From NCBI RefSeq assembly GCF_005796225.1, contig NZ_VAHO01000012.1, positions 1 to 64,000 on the forward strand: a stretch of DNA of 64,000 nt, in the 5' to 3' direction. This DNA comes from Pseudarthrobacter sp. NamE5 (GTDB lineage: Bacteria; Actinomycetota; Actinomycetes; Actinomycetales; Micrococcaceae). A program made the translations under genes and the position numbers. Positions 39,992-49,119 of this stretch are shown here, one piece after another (within the stretch, counting starts at the first letter, position 1; each line of letters starts with the position of its first letter). Below the pieces are notes generated by a model. It was not told the DNA's origin. It was given only the letters and a program-made list of their open reading frames with translations, and did no database searches.

Positions 39992-41581
39992 TCAGGCCTT
40001 CTTGTGGATGAGCGCGAGGAACATGGCGTCGGTCCCGTGGACATGCGGCCACAGCTGGGCTGTGGAATCGTGCCCGGCGTCCAGCTTCCCAGGCAGGCTG
40101 ACGGCGTCCAGGGCAGCACCGGCATCAAGGAGTTCGAGGTCGTCACGCTTGCGGAGGGCGTCTGACACGACGGCGGTGGTTTCCGCTGGATGCGGCGAAC
40201 AGGTCACGTACGCCACCACTCCGCCGGGCCGGACGGCTGCGAGGGCCGAAGCAAGGAGTTCGCGCTGCAGCGGACCCAGGTCCGCCAGGTCCTTGGGGGA
40301 ACGGCGCCAGCGGGACTCGGGCCGGCGCCGCAAGGCTCCCAGCCCGCTGCAGGGAACGTCCACCAGGACACGGTCAAAAGCTTCGGGCTGTTCCGAACCC
40401 ACCTCGCGCCCGTCTCCCATCCGGACCTCCCAGGTTTCCCGCGGCACGGCCGCAAGCGCCTGGCTGACAAGCCTGGCGCGGTGTGGTGCCATCTCGTTGG
40501 CCAACAGCGTCGCGCCCCGCTGCTTCGCAAGGGCGCCCAGCAAGGCGGCCTTCCCGCCCGGACCGGCGCACAAGTCCAGCCAGGCCTCTGGTCCTCTACT
40601 GTCCGGCCCGTCTGCGCCCTGCTGGAGGTCAACGGCCGCCATGGCACGGGCCACCAGCTGGGAACCGACGTCCTGGACGCGCATGGTCCCTTCCCGGACG
40701 GACGGGAACCGCCCCAGGTCACCACCGCTGGAGAGGGCCGAGCCTTCGACCAGTTCGCCGGGGACGGCGCCCTGGTCCAGCGCCTCATCCAGGTTGCCCA
40801 GGCCCGGCAGGGCTACGAGGTTCACTACGGGGGCTGCGTTGTCCGCCTCCAGAAGCTCCTGGATTTCGGCAGCCGGGCGCCCGTGCGCCACCAGGGACTG
40901 GCGCATGGCGCGGACTATCCATTCCGGGTGGGCATAGCGAAGTGCCGTCACTTTCGTTTCGTCTGTCTCTCCTGAGACCAGCAGCTCCAGCCACTCTTCA
41001 AGGGTGTGGGCAGCGACTTTGCGCAGTACGGCATTGATGAGGGCTGACGGGCCAGCGCCGATGACGGCACGGGCCAGTCCAACCGTCTGGTCCAGCGCGG
41101 CATGTGCCGGGACGCGCATGGCCACCAACTGGTGCACTCCAATGCGGAGTGCGTCCAGGACGGCTGGGTCAAGCTGGTCCAGCGGGCGGTCCACGCAGCG
41201 GGCCAGAATGGCGTCATAAGTGCCTTGGCCGCGAAGCGCCCCGTAGGTCAGCTCGGTAGCGAAACCGGCATCACGTTTGTCCAGTCCGTGGTGCCGGATC
41301 CGGGCAGGGAGCACCAGGTTCGCATACGCGTCCTCGGATGCCACTGCACGCAGGACCTCGAAGGCCACCAGCCTCGCGGGATCAGCCCGGCGGGTCCGCT
41401 GGGCCGGCGTATTCTCCGTATAGCTGCGCTGCGGACCGCGGTTGCGTTCGCGGCCCTTGGCATTGCGTCGGCTGTTGTCCCTCGGTCCGCCCTTGCCGCG
41501 GCCGCCACCCTGTCCGGCGTTGCCTTGCCCCCCGCGTCCGGCGCTGCTGCGCCCGCCTGAATCTCCGCCGGACCCGCTCAT
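39992..41581 (-). CDS. rsmB: 16S rRNA (cytosine-967-C5) methyltransferase family protein
   Basis: A 529-residue RsmB/NOP-family enzyme. The NusB-like domain (about residues 65-210) precedes the SAM domain with LDLCAGPGGKAALLG, DVPCSGLGALRRRPE (catalytic Cys) and VTCSPHPAET. The first ~60 residues are a Gly/Arg/Ser-rich, RGG-like tail, probably disordered and RNA-binding. Overlaps fmt by four bases; part of the fmt-rsmB-rpe block of actinobacteria. Confidence 0.93.
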   Translation of the reverse strand: MSGSGGDSGGRSSAGRGGQGNAGQGGGRGKGGPRDNSRRNAKGRERNRGPQRSYTENTPAQRTRRADPARLVAFEVLRAVASEDAYANLVLPARIRHHGLDKRDAGFATELTYGALRGQGTYDAILARCVDRPLDQLDPAVLDALRIGVHQLVAMRVPAHAALDQTVGLARAVIGAGPSALINAVLRKVAAHTLEEWLELLVSGETDETKVTALRYAHPEWIVRAMRQSLVAHGRPAAEIQELLEADNAAPVVNLVALPGLGNLDEALDQGAVPGELVEGSALSSGGDLGRFPSVREGTMRVQDVGSQLVARAMAAVDLQQGADGPDSRGPEAWLDLCAGPGGKAALLGALAKQRGATLLANEMAPHRARLVSQALAAVPRETWEVRMGDGREVGSEQPEAFDRVLVDVPCSGLGALRRRPESRWRRSPKDLADLGPLQRELLASALAAVRPGGVVAYVTCSPHPAETTAVVSDALRKRDDLELLDAGAALDAVSLPGKLDAGHDSTAQLWPHVHGTDAMFLALIHKKA

Positions 41582-42498
41582 TCGAACACCACGCTTTCAA
41601 GGGAAGCCATGCCGCGTGCCCAATCAGCAGCAGCCATCATCTTTTTGCCCGCAGGCTGGATCCTGGTCAGTTCCACCGCGTGCGAGCCGGTGCCCACCAG
41701 CACGCTTTTGCCACTAATGGAGATGGCGCCGGGTGCAAGGCCGTCGACGTCGGGCCGCAGCCGCACCGGTTCCAGCTTCACGCGCTGCCCGTCCAGCAGA
41801 GTCCACGCACCGGGCTCAGGGGTGACACCCCGGGCCTGCCGGCCGATGGCCAGCGCCGGATGGCGCCAGTTGAGGCGGCCGTCCTCGAGGGTCAGCTTCG
41901 GCGCCAGCGACACCTCGCCTGACTGCGGCTGGGGCTTGGCCTTGCCCGCCTCAATGGCGGACAGTGTCTGCGCCAGGAGGACCGCGCCGCTGTGCGACAG
42001 CCGTTCCAGGAGTTGCCCGGCAGTATCCTCGGGTCCCACGGATTCCGTCACCGTTCCGAAGACCGGTCCGGTGTCCAGCCCCTCTTCAAGCAGGAAGGTG
42101 GCTGCCCCGGTGACATCGTCCCCTGCCATGATGGACCGCTGCACGGGTGCAGCTCCGCGCCAGGCAGGGAGCAGGGAGAAGTGCAGGTTGATCCAGCCGT
42201 GCCGGGGTATGCCCAGCGCAGCGGCGGGTACCAGCCCGCCGTAGGCCACGATGGCCGCGACGTCCGGCTCAACTGCCGAGATCCTCGCCGTTGCATCGGC
42301 GTCGATGCGGGCCGCGTGGATGACCTCAATCCCCAGTTCCGCAGCCCGTGCGGCAACGGGCGACGGGGTCAGCACGCGTTTGCGGCCGACCGGCGCGTCG
42401 GGACGCGTCAGCACCGCAGCAACGTCGAATCCGGCATTGACCAGCGCGTCCAGGGAAGGGACGGCGACGGCGGGTGTTCCCGCAAACAAAACCCTCAC
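41578..42498 (-). CDS. fmt: Methionyl-tRNA formyltransferase
   Basis: A 306-residue enzyme with HFSLLPAWRGAAPVQ (catalytic Asn/His/Asp region, SLLP folate motif) and a C-terminal beta-barrel. Formylates initiator Met-tRNA. Overlaps both def and rsmB by four bases, so initiation-related genes are made together. Confidence 0.96.
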   Translation of the reverse strand: MRVLFAGTPAVAVPSLDALVNAGFDVAAVLTRPDAPVGRKRVLTPSPVAARAAELGIEVIHAARIDADATARISAVEPDVAAIVAYGGLVPAAALGIPRHGWINLHFSLLPAWRGAAPVQRSIMAGDDVTGAATFLLEEGLDTGPVFGTVTESVGPEDTAGQLLERLSHSGAVLLAQTLSAIEAGKAKPQPQSGEVSLAPKLTLEDGRLNWRHPALAIGRQARGVTPEPGAWTLLDGQRVKLEPVRLRPDVDGLAPGAISISGKSVLVGTGSHAVELTRIQPAGKKMMAAADWARGMASLESVVFE

Positions 42499-43094
42499 CC
42501 TGCGGTACCGGCCGTCCCGGCACCAAAGCTGGAGCCGGGCGCGGAACCGCCGAAACTGGAGCCTACCGTCCTGGCGCGCTTCGCCGTCGTCCGCTCAGTG
42601 ATCGAATCGTAGTTGGCGTTGCGGATGGAGCGCAGGGCAGCTTTGCGGTCCTCGCCTTCCAGCCGATCGGTATAGAGGATGCCGTCCAGATGGTCATTTT
42701 CGTGCTGGAAGCAGCGTGCCAGCAGCCCATCCCCCTCTACCGTGACCGGGTTTCCGTGCATGTCCACCCCGGTGACACGGGTGGCACGGAAGCGGCGAAC
42801 GGGAAAGCCCAGACCGGGGATGGACAGGCAGCCTTCCACCTGGTCCGGCTGGAAGTCCTCGCTGTTCTCCAGCACAGGGTTGATGATGTGTCCTTCAATA
42901 CCGTCGATGCGGTACGTGAAAACCCGCTTACTGACGCCTACCTGCGGCGCTGCCAGGCCCGCACCGTCCACGTCCTCCATGGTTTCGGTCATGTCCGCCA
43001 CCAGCTTGGCCAGTTCAGGCCCGAACTCCGTCACGGGATCGGCCACCGTGCGGAGCACAGGATCGCCGATGATGCGGATATTCAGGATTGCCAT
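42495..43094 (-). CDS. def: Peptide deformylase
   Basis: A 199-residue metalloenzyme. Motif I GAGLAAPQVG, motif II EGCLSIPG (Cys ligand) and motif III QHENDHLDG (HExxH) are all present. Removes N-formyl groups from nascent proteins. ATG 43094 (MAILNIRI) is chosen over the 43133 extension. The C-terminal ~25 residues are Ser/Gly-rich. Confidence 0.95.
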   Translation of the reverse strand: MAILNIRIIGDPVLRTVADPVTEFGPELAKLVADMTETMEDVDGAGLAAPQVGVSKRVFTYRIDGIEGHIINPVLENSEDFQPDQVEGCLSIPGLGFPVRRFRATRVTGVDMHGNPVTVEGDGLLARCFQHENDHLDGILYTDRLEGEDRKAALRSIRNANYDSITERTTAKRARTVGSSFGGSAPGSSFGAGTAGTAG

Positions 43095-43156
43095 GGACAG
43101 TATTTCCTCACGGTTGCCGGTAATGGGGACCAATCCAGTTTAGGCGCAGCCCGGCC

Positions 43157-44017
43157 TTAGGCGGTTTGCGCCTGTGCCAGCGGCGGCGGCGCGATGGGAA
43201 GCAGTGCAGCGCCGGCGCTGATCGTGTCTGCCGAGAGCTCCCACACCCGCCGGAGGGCACAGAACTTCCACCAGTGGTGCTTAAGGACTTCCGGGTTGGC
43301 CCGGACGGGACGAACTTCGGTTTCCCCGATGGCGACAGCCAGCAGGACAGGGTTCTCACCGTACTTCCACGGCTCCCAAGTTCCGGCCACCGGATCCACC
43401 AGGCTTTCTTCGGCCTTCATGCCGGCCACCAGCTGCATCACCACCTTGTCATCGAGCGGCTTGACCAGGCCGTCACGGGTGGTTCCCTTGGTCTTGTAAT
43501 CGATCAGGCAGATGCGCCCATTGATGCGGGCCACCAGGTCCAGCGTTCCGGCGTAGCCCACGGCATTGTTCCAGACAGTGATTTCGGGCGCGATGGGTTC
43601 CACCCTGAACAGTTCCCACCATTCGTCGAAACGCACAGCAAAGGCTTCTTCGCCGTTGGCTGCCAAGGCCTCCCGCGCTTCCTTAATGGTGTGCGGACGG
43701 CCCAGCGCACGAAGTGCAACCTGCTCACAGTAGTTATGCACGCGGTCTCCGCGCTTTGCTGCCTCGTCCCGGTAGATCTCTGCAGCTTTCGCGGCACGGT
43801 TGACGGCCTGCTTGATCTTGGCGGGGCTCCCCAGGCAGTCCGACAGCAGGGGATCGTTGGCCAGGCTGCTCGCACCCATGTAGCCGAACCACCCGTCCAG
43901 CCCGTGCGGCTGCTGGCTGATCACGGTGGTGATGGACGGCACCGAGAACTGTTCCGACGTGGACCGGGCGTACATCCTGCCGTATTCGGTGGCATGGGCA
44001 AGAAGTGGATCAGTCAT
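43157..44017 (-). CDS. PD-(D/E)XK nuclease-like protein
   Basis: A 286-residue protein with a RecB/Cas4-type core: GYAGTLDLVARINGR followed by ICLIDYKTKG gives the D...DxK metal-binding pattern, and a downstream Gln-containing helix (VVMQLVAGM) fits motif QxxxY-like elements. No helicase or CRISPR gene is near. ATG 44017 selected (MTDPLLA). Could be a conserved DNA-repair or phage-derived exonuclease; its partner is unknown. Confidence 0.65.
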   Translation of the reverse strand: MTDPLLAHATEYGRMYARSTSEQFSVPSITTVISQQPHGLDGWFGYMGASSLANDPLLSDCLGSPAKIKQAVNRAAKAAEIYRDEAAKRGDRVHNYCEQVALRALGRPHTIKEAREALAANGEEAFAVRFDEWWELFRVEPIAPEITVWNNAVGYAGTLDLVARINGRICLIDYKTKGTTRDGLVKPLDDKVVMQLVAGMKAEESLVDPVAGTWEPWKYGENPVLLAVAIGETEVRPVRANPEVLKHHWWKFCALRRVWELSADTISAGAALLPIAPPPLAQAQTA

Positions 44018-44122
44018 ACAAAAGACTCTTTCACAGGGGGCCGACAAAATCTCCAGGCACAGGTGCGCGCACAAAAAAGGTCCGTCTCCGCTGCGAACGA
44101 GCGGAAACGGACCTCTGTGCGG

Positions 44123-44194
44123 TGGGCGATACTGGGTTCGAACCAGTGACCTCTTCGGTGTGAACGAAGCGCGCTACCACTGCGCCAATCGCCC
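44123..44194 (-). tRNA. tRNA-Val(CAC)
   Basis: Minus-strand GGGCGAT...ATCGCCC acceptor, anticodon loop TTCACAC giving CAC, and GGTTCGAACC T-loop. CCA is not encoded. It faces away from the plus-strand tRNA array that begins 340 bases later. Confidence 0.95.
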
Positions 44195-44531
44195 TGATGC
44201 ATTTGAATGCTAGCGGACTCTGCCCCAATTCAAAAATCGGCCAGCCAGGCCCTGAAGGGCTTGCCCGCCAGTGGCAAGGCCCGCTGGCAAAGCAGCCGGA
44301 CTAAGCAATTGGAAACCCCAAGCAGCGCTGCCACCACTCCCTAAGGTGCCATCCCGCCGTCGTGAATTACACAGGTGTAACTCCCCTGTTCCGCGCCATT
44401 GCTGGGAAGCAGGGTCATGTCCCGGCGGACTGTTGCGGGCGATTTGGAGAATCCCTGAACCTCCTATATTGTTTTTACTCGTTGGAACGCGAGGAAATGC
44501 CGGGAACGGCAGGGAATCAAGCCTCCAAAAT
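44195..44531. other. Spacer between divergent tRNA genes
   Basis: About 340 bases with no gene. It holds a perfect 6+2+6 palindrome TTACACAGGTGTAA (44367-44380) and, closer to the array, a good promoter. Nothing else is recognised. Confidence 0.5.
44443..44471 (+). promoter_or_regulatory. Promoter of the Gly-Cys-Val tRNA array
   Basis: TTTGGA (44443-44448) and TATATT (44466-44471) are spaced by exactly 17 bases, about 60 bases before the first tRNA. The TATATT box is unusually A/T-rich for this genome. Confidence 0.6.
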
Positions 44532-44604
<73 letters not shown>

Positions 44605-44651
44605 CGCAGGACACTGTCACAGCAAAAGTTCTTCGGAATCGACGCTTACAC

Positions 44652-44722
44652 GGTGGGTTGGCCGAGAGGCGAGGCAGCGGCCTGCAAAGCCGTATACACG
44701 GGTTCGAATCCCGTACCCACCT
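44652..44722 (+). tRNA. tRNA-Cys(GCA)
   Basis: GGTGGGT/ACCCACC acceptor, anticodon loop CTGCAAA (GCA), GGGTTCGAATCCC T-arm. It is the only member of the array present once. Confidence 0.96.
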
Positions 44723-44760
44723 CGGTGAAAACCATGGTTTCCGGTTGTTCCGGATGCAAT

Positions 44761-44832
44761 GGGCGATTGGCGCAGCGGTAGCGCGCTTCCCTGACACGGA
44801 AGAGGTCACTGGTTCGATCCCAGTATCGCCCA
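44761..44832 (+). tRNA. tRNA-Val(GAC), copy 1
   Basis: GGGCGAT/ATCGCCC acceptor, anticodon loop CTGACAC (GAC), TGGTTCGATCCCA T-arm. Identical to the copy at 45007. Confidence 0.96.
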
Positions 44833-44892
44833 CCAAGCAAGGAAACTTGCTTCATGCAGTACGCCCGGCAATTGCCGGAGCGGACTTCATAT

Positions 44893-44965
<73 letters not shown>

Positions 44966-45006
44966 CTCTTACTTCTAATAATCCCAACAGCCGGCCTTCC
45001 GGTTCG

Positions 45007-45078
45007 GGGCGATTGGCGCAGCGGTAGCGCGCTTCCCTGACACGGAAGAGGTCACTGGTTCGATCCCAGTATCGCCCA
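45007..45078 (+). tRNA. tRNA-Val(GAC), copy 2
   Basis: Identical to copy 1. Its body differs from the nearby tRNA-Val(CAC) mainly in the anticodon arm. Confidence 0.96.
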
Positions 45079-45082
45079 CATC

Positions 45083-45108
45083 AAGCAGCTCCCCGGAGCT
45101 GCTTTTTT
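45083..45108 (+). terminator. Rho-independent terminator of the tRNA array
   Basis: AAGCAGCTCC/GGAGCTGCTT stem (45083-45092, 45095-45104) followed by a run of T residues (45103-45108), just after the last tRNA. Confidence 0.85.
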
Positions 45109-45256
45109 CGTGCCCGGACAGGGCAAGCCCAACCCTGAGAGCACATCCGCTGCTGGCGAACGTCTAAAGCCGCGGATTCCCTTGGCAGGCCATCCCCGCA
45201 GGCTTAAGATCGAATGCGGAGGAGCGACCTGGCTCCGCGATTGAAGGGAGGTGCTC

Positions 45257-45520
45257 GTGGGACTATTTGGCGACTTAAAGGGCAAGGCTCAGGGTCTGAT
45301 CCACGGCAACGAGCAGGCCATCAAGAACGGCATCAGCAAGGCCGGCGATCTCGTCGATGCCAAGACCGGACGCAAGTACTCCGGCCACATCGACAAGATC
45401 CAGCATGGTGCTTCCAAGCTCATTGACAAGAACGGAACGCCGGGCCAGGCACCTGCCGCCGGGCAGGTTCCGCCGGTCCCTCCCGTCAACCCGGTTCCGC
45501 CGGCTGACAGGACTCCGTAA
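45257..45520 (+). CDS. MT0933/Rv0909-like antitoxin-family protein
   Basis: An 87-residue protein. Residues 1-60 (GLFGDLKGKAQGLI, AIKNGISKAGDLVDAKTG, IDKIQHGASKLID) match the small MT0933-like antitoxin family; the last ~20 residues are Pro-rich. GTG 45257 is selected by GGGAGG five bases upstream. No toxin gene adjoins it, so it may be an orphan or have another function; many such family members occur without a partner. Confidence 0.75.
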   Translation: MGLFGDLKGKAQGLIHGNEQAIKNGISKAGDLVDAKTGRKYSGHIDKIQHGASKLIDKNGTPGQAPAAGQVPPVPPVNPVPPADRTP

Positions 45521-45557
45521 AGGTTCAGTCCAGGGCTTGCCCCCAGCGCGTCAACAG

Positions 45558-45595
45558 GGCGCGGGTCCCGCCGGGAGGCGGCACCCGCGCCTTTT
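45558..45595 (+). terminator. Terminator after antitoxin-like gene
   Basis: GGCGCGGGT (45558-45566) and ACCCGCGCC (45583-45591) followed by TTTT. Confidence 0.8.
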
Positions 45596-45672
45596 GCGTT
45601 TAATCGGCCCGGCAGCGCGTTGTGTACCCGCTTAATCGAAGGTTCGTCCGGCAGTGCCGGTAACCTGCCCGT

Positions 45673-46896
45673 ATGGCGAAGTCCCCCGCACCCGTGAAGG
45701 CGCAGCAGTCCCCCGGGCAGCCAAAGCTTGACAGCAGGCCGGCAGTGGCGGGCATTGTGACCGCCCTGGTCGGCTTCACCTCTTCCTTCGCGGTGGTCCT
45801 GGCGGGCCTGCAGTCCGTGGGCGCCGACCCCGCGCAGGCGGCCTCGGGCCTGCTCGCACTGACACTCGCGGTGGGGCTCGGTGTGCTGTTCCTTTCCTGG
45901 CGGTTCAAAGTTCCGGTGACGCTGGCATGGTCAACTCCCGGCGCTGCCTTGCTGGCAACGTCGGGAACGGCCGACGGCGGGTGGCCGGCCGCCGTGGGAG
46001 CCTTCCTGGCCGCCGGGGTACTGATTGCGATGACCGGCCTGGTCCCTGCGCTGGGGCGGTTGATGGCCGGGATTCCGGTGACCCTTGCCCAGGCGATGCT
46101 CGCCGGAGTGCTGCTGCAGCTCTGCCTGGCACCATTCAAGGCGCTGGGCAGCGTTCCGCTGTTCGTGGCGCCGGTCATCATCTCCTGGTTGCTGATGATG
46201 AAGTTCGCGCCCCGCTGGTCCGTGCCCGCAGCGCTGCTGGTGGCACTGACTGTGATCGGAATATCCCTCGCTGCCGGCGGCACGGCCCTGGACGGGGCCG
46301 GATTCCTCCCCGCCCTGGCCTGGACCGTACCGGCCTTCAGCCTCCAGGCGATGGCGGGGATCGCCCTTCCCCTTTTTGTGGTGACCATGGCATCCCAAAA
46401 CGTTCCCGGCGTGGCCGTGCTTCGTTCCTTCGGCTACGAGACCCCATGGCGCGCGTCCATGTTGGTGACCGGCGCCGGAACAGCACTTGCTGCCCCGCTT
46501 GGCGGCCACGCGATCAATCTCGCCGCGCTCAGCGCCGCCCTGGCAGCAGGTGAAGAGGCGGGGCCCGAAAGGAACCGCCGCTGGGTTGCCGGCTTCACGT
46601 CCGGGCTTGCCTATCTGGTACTCGCCGGGTTCTCCGCGGCGCTGGTGACGCTGGTAGCAGCAGCGCCGGCAGGCATGCTGGAAGCTGTGGCCGGCCTGGC
46701 GCTCCTGGGGACACTGGCTGGCTCAGTTTCGGCCGCCCTGGCGGACCCGGAGGACAGGATCGCCCCAGCCGTCACCTTCCTGATGGCGGCCTCCGGGCTT
46801 GCCTTCTTCGGCATCGGCTCCGCGTTCTGGGCCCTGGCGGCCGGGCTGTTGGTCCGTGCGGTCCTGAGGCCACGCGACCCCCGTCCCGGAGCCTGA
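45673..46896 (+). CDS. benE: BenE-family benzoate/H+ symporter
   Basis: A 407-residue membrane protein of the BenE family: about 12 hydrophobic segments, the WSTPGAALLA and SQNVPGVAVLRSFGYE blocks, and GGHAINLAAL. The family resembles the NAT/UraA fold and is linked to benzoate uptake. No benzoate catabolic genes are near, so the substrate is by family only. It converges with zapE with a 12-base gap. Confidence 0.88.
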   Translation: MAKSPAPVKAQQSPGQPKLDSRPAVAGIVTALVGFTSSFAVVLAGLQSVGADPAQAASGLLALTLAVGLGVLFLSWRFKVPVTLAWSTPGAALLATSGTADGGWPAAVGAFLAAGVLIAMTGLVPALGRLMAGIPVTLAQAMLAGVLLQLCLAPFKALGSVPLFVAPVIISWLLMMKFAPRWSVPAALLVALTVIGISLAAGGTALDGAGFLPALAWTVPAFSLQAMAGIALPLFVVTMASQNVPGVAVLRSFGYETPWRASMLVTGAGTALAAPLGGHAINLAALSAALAAGEEAGPERNRRWVAGFTSGLAYLVLAGFSAALVTLVAAAPAGMLEAVAGLALLGTLAGSVSAALADPEDRIAPAVTFLMAASGLAFFGIGSAFWALAAGLLVRAVLRPRDPRPGA

Positions 46897-46908
46897 GGGG
46901 AACAGCTG

Positions 46909-48051
46909 CTAGGACGGTTCGTGGTTCTGGCCTTCACGGGCCAGCGCGGTAAGCCGGGAAACGGCACGGAAGTACTTTTTCATGTAGCCCCCGGTCATCA
47001 TTTCCTCGGTGAACAACTGGTCGAAGGGGACGCCGCTGGCGAGGATGGGCACGTCCTTGTCATAGAGCCTGTCGGCAAGCACTACGAACCTCAGGGCCAC
47101 CGCCTGCTCGGTGATGGTCTCAACATTGCGCCACACCACGCCGTCGATCCCATCGATCAGTTGGCGATAGCGGCTGGGGTGCACGCCCGCGAGATGATGG
47201 ATCAGCGTGGGAAATTCATCCTGGGCCACGGTCTTGCCGTCGAACTCCGCCTTCATGTGGGAAGCGAGCTCACTGTTCTTCAGCGGGGCCGGAGCCGCGG
47301 GCAGCCCGCGGTGGCGGAAGTCCTCGCCGTCGATCCTGATGACATCGAACTGGTCCGCGAGCACCTGAATTTCCCGCTGGAAGTCGACTGCGGCAAAGCG
47401 TCCGTCGCCAAGCGACCCGGGCAGCGTGTTGGATGTGGCAGCAAGCTTGACGCCGGCGTCGGCCAGTTCGCGCATGAGCCGGGACATCAGGACGGTGTCG
47501 CCCGGATCATCCAGTTCAAACTCGTCGATGCACACGAGTTTGTAGCCGCTCAGGGCATCCACGGTCTTGCGGAAGGACAGGGCACCTACGAGGTTGGTGT
47601 ACTCCACGAAGGTGCCAAAGGCCTTGGGGCCCGGGGCAGCGTGCCACAACGAGGCAAGCAGGTGGGTCTTCCCCACGCCGAAACCGCCGTCCAGGTAGAT
47701 GCCGGCCCGGCTGTCATCCTTCTTGCCGAACAGCTTCTTGAAGAGCCCCCCGCCGTCACCGGATCCCACGCCCTCCGCGAAACCCTCGAGAGCCCGCCGG
47801 GCGTGGGCCTGGCTGGGCTGCCTGGGATCGGGCCGGTAGCTGGCAAAGGAAACCTGGCCGAACCTCGGCGAAGGGTAGAAGCCCTGGAGGAGTTCATCCA
47901 CCGAAACTGCCGGGGTGCGGGCGGCAAGCTGTTCGATCTGTACCAAGGTGGTCCGTTCTGCTGGTAGGAGGTCCCCAGAAAGGATACCGGCAATATGAAA
48001 CCGCCCCCGGTTCTGCTGGCCATTCGCTGCCCGGCGTGATGAAGCCAACAT
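46909..48051 (-). CDS. zapE: Cell division protein ZapE (AFG1-like ATPase)
   Basis: A 380-residue AAA+-type ATPase with Walker A GGFGVGKTHLL, Walker B LVCIDEFELDDPGD and the conserved LLQGFYPSPRFGQVSF start of the domain. In E. coli ZapE binds FtsZ; mitochondrial AFG1 is related. ATG 48051 has an AGGA five bases upstream and adds ~35 residues before VQIEQLAA; a TTG at 47946 is the alternative start. Confidence 0.9.
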   Translation of the reverse strand: MLASSRRAANGQQNRGRFHIAGILSGDLLPAERTTLVQIEQLAARTPAVSVDELLQGFYPSPRFGQVSFASYRPDPRQPSQAHARRALEGFAEGVGSGDGGGLFKKLFGKKDDSRAGIYLDGGFGVGKTHLLASLWHAAPGPKAFGTFVEYTNLVGALSFRKTVDALSGYKLVCIDEFELDDPGDTVLMSRLMRELADAGVKLAATSNTLPGSLGDGRFAAVDFQREIQVLADQFDVIRIDGEDFRHRGLPAAPAPLKNSELASHMKAEFDGKTVAQDEFPTLIHHLAGVHPSRYRQLIDGIDGVVWRNVETITEQAVALRFVVLADRLYDKDVPILASGVPFDQLFTEEMMTGGYMKKYFRAVSRLTALAREGQNHEPS

Positions 48052-48161
48052 TTCGTCCTGTTAACGGAATACGGACAGGGTCGGGGGGCGCTGGCTAGTC
48101 TGGGAGCAGGTCCCTATGCCGGTCCCGCGGATACCCGTGCTCTCAATGAAAGGCCAACATC

Positions 48162-49088
48162 ATGCCCTACCCCATTGAACAAAATGAAAAGTTCGCAGCC
48201 TACGCGCACCCGGAACGGCTCGTTTCCACCGAGTGGCTGGCCGCGGCAATCGAAAGTGGCGCCGTTGCCAACGGCGACTTGGTGGTTGTCGAATCCGATG
48301 AGGACGTACTCCTGTACGAAACCGGCCACGTTCCCGGTGCCGTGAAGATCGACTGGCACACGGACCTGAATGACGAGGTGACCCGCGACTATGTGGACGG
48401 GGCCGCGTTTGCCAAGCTCGCGGCGTCGAAGGGAATCTCCCGGGACAGCACCGTGGTGATCTATGGTGACAAGTCCAACTGGTGGGCTGCCTATGCCCTG
48501 TGGGTCTTCACGCTCTTCGGCCACCAGGACGTGCGCCTGCTCGACGGCGGCCGGGACAAGTGGATTGCCGAGGGCCGGGAACTGACCAAGGACAGGCCGG
48601 CGCCGGCAGCCGGCAACTACCCTGTGGTGGAGCGGGACGACACCCCCATCCGCGCTTTTAAGGAGGACGTCCTGGCGCACCTCGGCACGGGCCCGCTCAT
48701 CGATGTCCGCTCCCCGGAGGAATACACGGGCCAGCGCACCCACATGCCGGCCTACCCCGAGGAGGGCGCGCTGCGTGGCGGCCACATCCCCACTGCCGCT
48801 TCTGTGCCCTGGGCGCGGGCAGCCAACGCCGACGGAACATACAAGAGCCGTGAGGAACTCGAAGCAATTTACCTCGGGGAGGCAGGCCTCACCGCAGGCG
48901 ACGACGTGGTGGCCTACTGCCGCATCGGCGAGCGTTCCAGCCACACCTGGTTCGCCCTAAAGTATCTGCTGGGCTTCGAATCCGTCCGCAACTACGACGG
49001 TTCCTGGACCGAGTGGGGCAACGCCGTGCGTGTTCCCATCGTAAAGGGCGCGGAGCGCGGTTCCTTTCCCGTTTCGGTAGGAGTCTGA
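48162..49088 (+). CDS. sseA: Thiosulfate sulfurtransferase (rhodanese, two-domain)
   Basis: A 308-residue tandem rhodanese. The N-terminal inactive domain contains [15 protein letters not shown]; the C-terminal domain has the active Cys in [13 protein letters not shown]. Mobilises sulfane sulfur. It lies 31 bases before sufE on the same strand, the sseA-sufE arrangement also seen in mycobacteria. Confidence 0.92.
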   Translation: MPYPIEQNEKFAAYAHPERLVSTEWLAAAIESGAVANGDLVVVESDEDVLLYETGHVPGAVKIDWHTDLNDEVTRDYVDGAAFAKLAASKGISRDSTVVIYGDKSNWWAAYALWVFTLFGHQDVRLLDGGRDKWIAEGRELTKDRPAPAAGNYPVVERDDTPIRAFKEDVLAHLGTGPLIDVRSPEEYTGQRTHMPAYPEEGALRGGHIPTAASVPWARAANADGTYKSREELEAIYLGEAGLTAGDDVVAYCRIGERSSHTWFALKYLLGFESVRNYDGSWTEWGNAVRVPIVKGAERGSFPVSVGV

Positions 49089-49119
49089 CGCGGACTGTGT
49101 CCCGCGTAAACTTGTACCG

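Noticed and set aside
43157..44017. Cas4 gene
   Set aside because: The nuclease core is similar, but no cas genes, repeats or the four-cysteine iron-sulfur cluster pattern of Cas4 are present.
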